From Planctomycetia bacterium (GTDB lineage Bacteria; Planctomycetota; Planctomycetia; Pirellulales; Thermoguttaceae), in contig JAUNBJ010000023.1 in the NCBI GenBank assembly GCA_030535245.1, positions 1 through 38,340 on the forward strand: a DNA stretch of 38,340 bases, given 5' to 3'. This document shows positions 12,701-21,700 of the stretch, one piece after another. Each line of letters begins with the position of its first letter. The first letter of the stretch is position 1. Below the pieces are notes generated by a model, which saw only the letters and a program-made list of their open reading frames with translations, was not told the origin of the DNA and ran no database searches. Both the position numbers and the translations under genes were made by a program.

Positions 12701-15700
12701 CGTACACGGTATCCGCATCGAGATTCCGGTCGTAGGAACTGGTTCCATAGGCACTGGAGTCACGGAATAACGTCGGAGCCTCCGCGTAATTCGTCTGCGA
12801 ATCCACGTTGAACGCATTTTCGATCATCGTCGCCAGCGCCGTCAAATCGATGTTGCCCTCCGTATTATACGGAATCGTAATCGTACGGGTCGTCACCGGT
12901 TTACGAACCCAGGAAGCGGTTGCCCCCGCAATCACAGTCGAAGCCAGCGAATCCGGGTTCTCCGGGTCGGTCAACTGAATCTCGATCAACGACGTCGGCG
13001 TCGTACCACCGTTCTTATTCGACACAAATTCAATGTTAAACTCACACGACGAGGTCGGCGTCACAATCACATTGTCTTCGCCAAAGATTTCCTCCAATGC
13101 ACCCTGCAATTTTGCTGCATTTTGGTACGTCTGAACAATGTCCGAACTTTCGTAATAATCAAAACTGGCCTCCACTCCGTTGTAACGGACCGTCACATTG
13201 CTGTAAATAGGCCCTGTAGAGGTATTCGACAACGTTTCAATCGAAGTAAACGACACCTTCTGAACACAATTACCCCCCGTGGACAACACCAAATCGCAGA
13301 TCGAATTCCCATCGCCAGCCGCCGTGGTGTCAATCACCAAACGCTGCACCTCGTCCGTCAAGTAACGTGCGTACACGTTGTAATCCACCAACTGCGCCCC
13401 CGATGTGGAGCTGGGATCAATGTACTTGTTCAGCTTCCCGCCTGCGACACTCATTTCATCCGCGTACGTCACGAAGTCCATCTCCGTAAACAGACGCACC
13501 AGAGTACTCGTTCCGTCCTGATTCCGTTGAATTAACCCAACATCGCCACTCTTTACGGTATACTCCACGCCATTTTCCGTGAGCGTGAACGTACCGCCAC
13601 TGTAGTAGTACACGTTGTCGCCACGTGTCCACGTCGCGATAATATCGCCGTCGTCGTCCACTGCAATCGAGTTGCCGTTCGTCTCCGTCGATTGATTCTG
13701 GCTGTACTGCTGGTTCACCTTCACGTCGTAATTCGTGTCCGGCGTCACGTCGCTTTCCGTGTCCGTGCTTTCCGGCGTCGGCGTCGCCAGCGTAAATGTG
13801 AATGTGAAATCCTCGTCCAACATGTTCCCGAAAACATCCTTGGCTCGTTCGCTCAACGTAATCTCGTACGTCCCGTTGGCCAATCCCTCCGAAAGCGACG
13901 TCAGATATTCCTCGTTGAACGTCAGACGGATGATGTTCTTCTGGTGCGTGTTGTTGGCGTAGCTTTCATCTGTCGTGTCGTATCCCACCACCTCAATACT
14001 CTCGATGAACAGGGCGGAGGAAATCACCACCCCGTCCTTCCGGATAATCCAGTTATTCGCATTCAGAACACTGTCCAGGCTTCCGTCATCCGGGTTGATC
14101 TGCTCGCCAAACGTGACGTCCAACACCTTGACCACTTCATCCAAAACATCCCCGTTGTGGATCGTCGTCTTGACTTCATTCCCCTGGTCGTCCGTCGAAA
14201 CTCCTTCCACGCGAACCACCACGTTCCCCGTGTCGTCGATGATCTTGTTGGTTTCCGCGTCCCGCTTGAAATTCCACTTCTTATACCGCTTCAGCGTGTT
14301 GGACGTCTGCCCGTCCACAATGTCCGAATACCACGTGACCGCATAATCCCCCGTGTGCGTCATCACCACATTCGCGTAACGCTGATTCCCCGGAACCGAG
14401 GAGTTCATCCGCGTCTGGATTCCGTCCGCAACGCCATCGCTACTGAAACGCTGCACGTAAACCCCGTAGTTCGTCGCATCTTCCGGCGCCACCGTGCCGT
14501 TGTTCCCTTCCTGGAAACTCTCCCAGGAAATCACGAAATCCCCGTCCGCGTCGATCGCCACCCGCGAAAGCTGCTGATCGTTCACCTCCGTGGTATTCAC
14601 CTGGAACGAAGTTGTGTAAGCGACCCCAGATGATGAATACATCTTCGCGAAAACACCGTTCGACGCCTTCGACGAATTGTCCTCATGACCACGGCTGGTC
14701 CATGTCACCACAAAATTTCCATCCCGGCCCATCGCCACGTTCGACCACTTGGACTGCTCCGTAATTCCGTCCGCCGTGTAGTCGTAGTCGCCCGTGTTCA
14801 CCTGGAAAATATCTCCCGCAATATTGTTCTGGAACAATCGCCCGAAGATGTTCGACTCCTGCGCCGTCGTCTGCTCCGTCCACGTCACTACGAAATTCCC
14901 CTCCGCGTCCATCGACACCGAGGCTTGCTGCTGGTTGATACTATCGCCGACCGTCCGACTGTTGACCAGATAATCGCTCTTTCGACCACCCAGGGAACAA
15001 ACGTTCCCGTCCGCGTCGTACTTCTTAACGTAAATATCCCAGCCCGTGTTGAACGCATCCTGCTGGTACGCCTGCCACGCAATGACAAACTGACCGTCCG
15101 AACTCATCGACACCGTGCTGTACCGCTGCTGGCTGTACGTCGTGGAATTGACCCGGAAAATATCTCCCTTTGCCTCGCCGTTCAAGTCGAAACGACAGGC
15201 GTAAATGTTCCATTCCGGACTCGCCGCCGTGCCGTCGTTCTGCGACCACGTAACCACAAAATCGCCCGCATCGTCCATTGCTACGGAAACAAATTCCGCC
15301 GTGGCTCCCACGTCCAACGTGACGATCTTGGACGTCGGACTTGCCTGCTTCGCCTCGCCTCGAACCTCGTTGGTGTAATCCCACTTGACGTAATCGATCT
15401 TCGCCTTCACTTGCGTGCCACTCGACCAGACCGATACCATGTCCCCTTCATAGTCCATGGCCGTCGCGACCGGAATCCACCCGTCCGCAACCGTAATCGT
15501 TCCATCCCCGTCGGCATGCCCCTCCTCGTCCAGCGTCGGCAGAATGTCGAACAACGTGGAGTAAATCACCGCGTCCTCGCCAAGATTTTCCTGCCAGGTG
15601 ATCGTCCCGCTCGTCCCGTCAAGCGTTACGTTCGGGGAATAGCACGGATCGTCGGAAACACGGCTGATCTCAATCTCTTCGCTGTATTCGCCATGATCTC

Positions 15701-18700
15701 CGTACTGATGATTTCCCCCCTGATCTGCGGTGTACGTCTCATTATTCACATAGGATTTCCGGAGAATGCTCCAATCCTCGCCGTTTTCCGACTGCCAGAC
15801 AATGGCAAACTCGCCGGTAGAATTCATGGCGACCACGGAATTCTTCTGCGTTCCATCCAGCGTATCGTTCACCACAAACGCTTCGCCCAGCGTCCCCGGC
15901 AGTGCCACGTTGTCGGAACCAAAACGTTTGGCGTAAACGTCGTTGTCTTCCGTCCACGTCACCACGAAATTCCCCGTGGCATCCATTCCAATGCTGGAAT
16001 AATTCTGAGCGTTGGAGCTGGAAGAAACCAGGAAATCGCTCGCTTCACCAAGCACCCGCGCGTAAATCTGGGATCGGCCCGCAACGTCGCCCGTCCACGA
16101 AATAAGGCACTTGCCGGCCGCATTGACGGTAATGCGTGCGTCGTACTGATCGTTCGCCGTCGTGGTATTGACGACCTCCACATTCCCCTTTGCCGAACCG
16201 TCCGCGTTGTACTCCCGCATGAAAATATCTCGTCCGGAAGCTCCGTTGTCCCCCTCCCAGACCACGATAAACGAACCGTCCGACAGAACCGCTATCTGGC
16301 TGTTCTCGCTGTTGGTATCCTCATTGACCTGAAACGCATCTCCCAACGGAGTGAATGCCTCGTCAAAACGACGGCAATAAACGTTCAATGCCGTCCCATC
16401 GGTCTGCGTCCAGGTGACAAGATACGTAATGTCGCCATTTTCATCTTCATACCGTGCCAGCGACGCATCTTTTGCCGTGGCATCGTTGACGACCTGCACC
16501 GCATTCTGGGAGTAACCATTATTGCTCGGCGTGCCAATCCAGATCCCACGATTCTCGTCCACCCCCGTCGTGTCCATCCAGACGATGACATTCCCGCTGC
16601 CGCTGGTACTGTCGGCCACCGTAGCGGAAGGCGTGTTGCCCGCATTGCTTCCCGTGAAGGCGCTGTTGCTGATACTGGTGTCCTCGATGGTGGTCTGCTC
16701 AATCACAAAGGAAAGGGTGTAATCGCCGTAATTTTTGCCGTCCGCATTCCCATCCAGATAATTGTTGAACAGGTCGGTAACATCGTCGTAAATCGTGAGC
16801 GTGTACTGCCCGGAAGTCAGGATGTAATCTTCCATCAGTCCGGTTTCCTCGTTCAGCACCTGCTTGAACACGATACGGTAAATATCCTTCTGGTTTTCCC
16901 CACTGGGATAATCGCTGTTGGGCTGGTCGTAACCCACCACCTCAATATGGTCGATCAGGTTGGTAATGCTTTCGCCATCCTTCGTCAAATCCCAGTTTTT
17001 GAGATTCAGAATGCTGGCGGCCAGGGTGCTGTCTTCCACCAACTGTTCCCCAAAAACAACGTCCAGCGTCTTGACCGCGGACTGCACGATCGTGCCATTG
17101 GAAACTCCCGTCGTTTTCCGGGTCGTCGTGTTGGCAAGCACTTCCACCACGATCGATCCCGTGTCATCCACAGGACGGTCGGTGCTGCGGCGGTAGATTT
17201 CCATCTTTCCCGAGGCGTCGCTCTGCCACGCGATATAAAAGTCTCCGGTATGCGTCATGGCGACACCGGGCGAAGTCTGATTCCCCGAAATAAGCGACGC
17301 TTCGTAAACCCGGAACTCCCCACCAATTTCCCCGAAAACACCATACACGCCGGTGGTGTCCGCGACGAACTTTTCATTGGAAGCGTAACGCTGCGCGTAA
17401 ACTCCCCAGTTGTCCGCCGGGCCGATGAGCGTTCCATCCCCGGTTTCCTGATAACTCTCCCACACGATGATGAAATCCCCATCGGCATCCATCGACACCT
17501 TGGATTTCTGCTGATCGTTTTCCGTCGTGGTGTTGACCAGGAACTGTTCCCCGACCGTAGCTCCCGTGTTGTCGTACCGCTGGGCGTAAACCCCGTTGAC
17601 CCCGGTCGCTGTCGCACCAAAACCATTCCCCGTACCGTCGTGACCGTAGCTGGTCCAGGAAATCACGAAATCCCCATCCGCATCCATGGCAATCGACGCC
17701 CATTTCTGGTTGTTCTCCTGCCAGCTACGCGTCGTGCCATTCACGGTGTACGTTCCATCGTTCACGATGTATTCCGCCCCGGCGGTGGTGACGGTACTTC
17801 CAACCGTCGTGTCTTTCACAAATCGACGGGCGACAATGTTGGAATTCGCCGTGCTGTCCTCCCCCTGCCCCAGCGCCGTCCACGCAATCACGAAATTCCC
17901 GTAATTGTCGATGGCGACCACCGGATTCTGCTGATCCAGTGCCAGGGTGGTGGTATCGTTCACCAAAAATTCCTTGCCCGTTCCGCCAGCTTCCTCCGTT
18001 TTGCCTTCCAGACCAATCGCCTCGCCGTCCCGGTTGAAAATCTGAGCGTAGATGTCCCAACTTGCACTGCCGTCCTGCCGATACGACTGCCACGTAATGA
18101 CAAACTCGCCCGTCAGCGAAATGTCCACACTGCTGTAACGCTGCTGGATCGGGGTGGTCGATTCGCTGTTGGCCATGGTGGCGTCGATCAGTACCGAACC
18201 GTCCAGATCGTACATCGCGAAATAAACGTTCCAGTCCGGAGAATCGGTCGTCCCGTCGTTCTGCGACCAGGTGACCACAAATTTTCCATCTTCCGTCATG
18301 GCGACCGACGCATGCTCCACTTCAAGCCCCGCGCCGGTAATCGCAAAGGTTGTCGCCCCCTCGTCGGACGACGTCCGTTTTCCATCGGTATTGTCCCACT
18401 TGACGTAGGAAATCGTCGCCCAAATCCGGTCGTCCGCCGTGTTCTTCCAGACCGTAACGTTATCCCCTTCGTAATCCGAAGCGGTAGAAACAGGCGTCGG
18501 AGCCGTCGCAGGGTCGATGAACTCCCCTTCCCCAATCTTTTCCGACGTGTTGCTTCCCACGATAATATTGAAGTTGCGGGAACTATCCTGCCCGTTCTCC
18601 AACATGCCGGTTTTACCCAGCGGGTTGCCGTTCAGGTCGAACATCCCGTTGGTGGCGATAAGCTCGTACGTGCCATCTTCCAGATCAATGCCGTCGTTGA

Positions 18701-21700
18701 AAATAACGATGGCTTCCCACTTGTTCTCCCCAATGGTCGAAATGCCCAACGCCTGCATGTCGGCATCGGCGCTGCGGTTCATACCGAACTCAATCGACTG
18801 GATAGCGTTTTCAATGACAATGCCATCCTTCTTGAGAATCCAGTTCTCGACGTTCGTAACGCTGGCCGCAATCTGGTTGTTCGTCGGGGATGCCAGGGCG
18901 TCGGAGTCCAACATCTGTTCGCTGAACGTGACGATGAACGCTCCCAGACCGTTGTTTGCCGTCAAGTCGGTAAGCTGTTTGCCGTCCGTGATCTTGGTGC
19001 CGTCGTAATAGTAGTAATCCAGAATCTGCGGCCCGGCGTTGTCCTGCGATTCGCGGAAATTGCGAATGTAAATATTCGCCAGCGACAGATTCTCAAGCGA
19101 AGAAAGGTCGGTCTGCGACCAGACGTAGGAAAAACTGCCGTTCGGCTGAACACCAATGCCTGTACCATATTCCGACGTGCCATACGAACCGCTGCTGATC
19201 GGGGTAAGGGCACTGAATCTGCGAGGAATGGCACTCGTGAAGGAAAGGACTTCTCCGTTTTGCTCTACCCGGTTGTTAACCCGCGTTACCGGGGTTCCCG
19301 TCACCGTACGAATCGGTGTTCCATCTTCGTTCAAAGGAACGGCCGAGTTCGACGCGACCAGGTTGATATCCTGGCCCGCCAGACCCGCTACCCAGGTAAT
19401 CCTAACGGTAAGCGTATCCGCATCCGAGTCAATTCGGAAATTGGCCTGGTCGTAACCGCTGCCAGTCAAAGCCGCACGAACCTGCCCCACCATGCTGTCA
19501 AAATTCCCATCCCAATAAATCAACGGGGTCGTCGCCGTCATGGCAGCGCCATTGATCTGGAGCCAGAAATAGCCGTGATCCCCCTCCACAACCTGAATGG
19601 TCTGAACCTGCGAAACGGCAATCGAACCACTGGTCGTGCGTTCCTCAATAATGCGGTCATGAAGCGATCCCTGAAATTCCACCAGGAACGTGTGATACGT
19701 GAAATCATCGTCCCGGAAATCCGTGTCGTATTCCCAATTCGTACCGTCATAGACGTCTGCGTAATCGTCAAAGGGAATGACTTCCACAATTCCCTCAAAA
19801 TCGTCGGAAACCCGCCAGCTATCCCCTTCGGCGGCAAGTGCCGTCTGAATGGCCGTCTTGATGGCTGTAGCGGTGGCGGTCGTGTCCATTTCCGTTTCGC
19901 CCGCCGCGTTGATCGTGAATACCGGCATAAACGAAACATCGTAAGAGGTTCCTCCTACCGTGATGGTCATGGTATAGCTCTGCCATGCCATATCCACAAT
20001 GTCGATATAGAACGACGCGTTTTTCCCATCCCGGTTGGCATTGGCAATCGAGTCGGTATACAACGTCTGCGTTTCATTCTGGTTTGCGTCGTACATCGAG
20101 AACATCGCGGCAATATATTCGCCACTCATCGTTCCCATAATGTTGGTCAGGATATTGTTCATCCGACCCAGTTGATCCTCCGTCGCCCCATTCTGCTGCG
20201 CATTGGCAAGGTACGCGGTAATCAGCGAATCCACATCGCCCGGAAGAATCACCATCGGGAAGAGAGAAAATGGCGTCTGGTAGAATTGCAACCAGGTGGA
20301 CTCGGTTCCCACTTCCGTCTGATTCCCCGGAAGGACTACCGGAAGATAGAGCCAATTATAAATATCCGCGTTGGTTCCAATCGCATTACCGGCTGCATCA
20401 AACTCAAAATACTTGTTCAACATCGTGAGGAAAATGCTCGACGACGTTAACGGATCCCCAAACGCATTTTCCGAAACATCCGGGGCGTTTCCGTAATAGG
20501 AAATCACAATATCGCCATCCGCATCCAAGACCACCCGCGGATAAACCTGGTCGCCATTCCAGGTATCCGTGGAACTCTGGCCGTTCTGCGACGCATTGTT
20601 CACACAATACCCATCACGCAAGACGGTCAGGCCACCGTTCTCCCAAATATACTGGGAATAGAAGCAATCCACCCCAAGGGTAGAATCCCCCGTCTGGCTT
20701 TGATACGCCCACGCAACCGCAAATTGATTGCTTTCGTTGAACGAAATCGAGGGCGTTCTGCCCAAACCGACCGTATAAGCCTCCTGAAGCGTCGTCAGGC
20801 TGCCGTCGTCTTCCACCCCGTACAACTTCATCGTAATCTGCGGCATAACCCCCAGACCATTCCCCCACGCCCATGCCACGCCGATGTACTTCCCATCCGA
20901 ACTGATGGATACCTGCGGTGTGTACGCCTCGCGAGTCTGCTCGTAGTCCACCCGAACCTCGTTCCCTACACGATTGCCGTCCGAGTCGTAACGCTGCATG
21001 TAAATGCTGTTGGCGTAACTTTCTTCCTGCGAATTGGAAGCCCACACAATCACGAAATTCCCCTTGTCGTCCACCGCTATCGACGCGTTCGACTGCGGCC
21101 CGGTCGTCGAGGAATTCACCACAAACGGATCGCTCGTCGCCGTCCAGCAAAGCCCGTTCGCTATCGACGAGGTGTTCGCTTCCAGCTCTCCGGCATCGTT
21201 GACCTGATAACCGGTTACCTGCTGCAACATTTTGGGGGTGTAGGTGCGGGCGTAAATGTCGGTGTAACTGCCCGGCGTCGTCGTCTGCAACACCTCGCTG
21301 GTCCAGGTGATCGCAAAATCGCCGTCCGAATCCATCGCCACAGCCGCCGTGTTTTGGGCCGTCGCGGTATAAATACCTGTAACCCGATTGAACTTGTCGT
21401 CACTCGGACTGTTGACACGAAATTCGTTGCTGTTCTGCTTCAGCGTCGTCACCGTGTAATACTTGGAAACGGTATCCGTATCATCTATCAAAATTCCATC
21501 AACGTCGTAACTTCCGCTTTTGCGATACGTCACGGAGTTTTCGGAGTAATCGTCCAGCTCCGCTTCGGGAACCACCGTCATCGTCTTGACGACCAGTTCC
21601 GGCATGTCCTGCTTCCCCGAACCGTTGACAAACGTGACATCGAACCCGATCAGTCCATTCTCCAACTCCACCGGAACGACCGAAACCTCAATCGTCGATT

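Noticed and set aside
14685..20450. A 1,921-codon open frame on the plus strand (and another of 1,302 codons at 4005-7913)
   Set aside because: Both lie wholly antisense to the giant gene. Their products are rich in Arg, His and Val with no recognisable domain, as expected from the complement of a repeat-coding gene with few codons that yield antisense stops.
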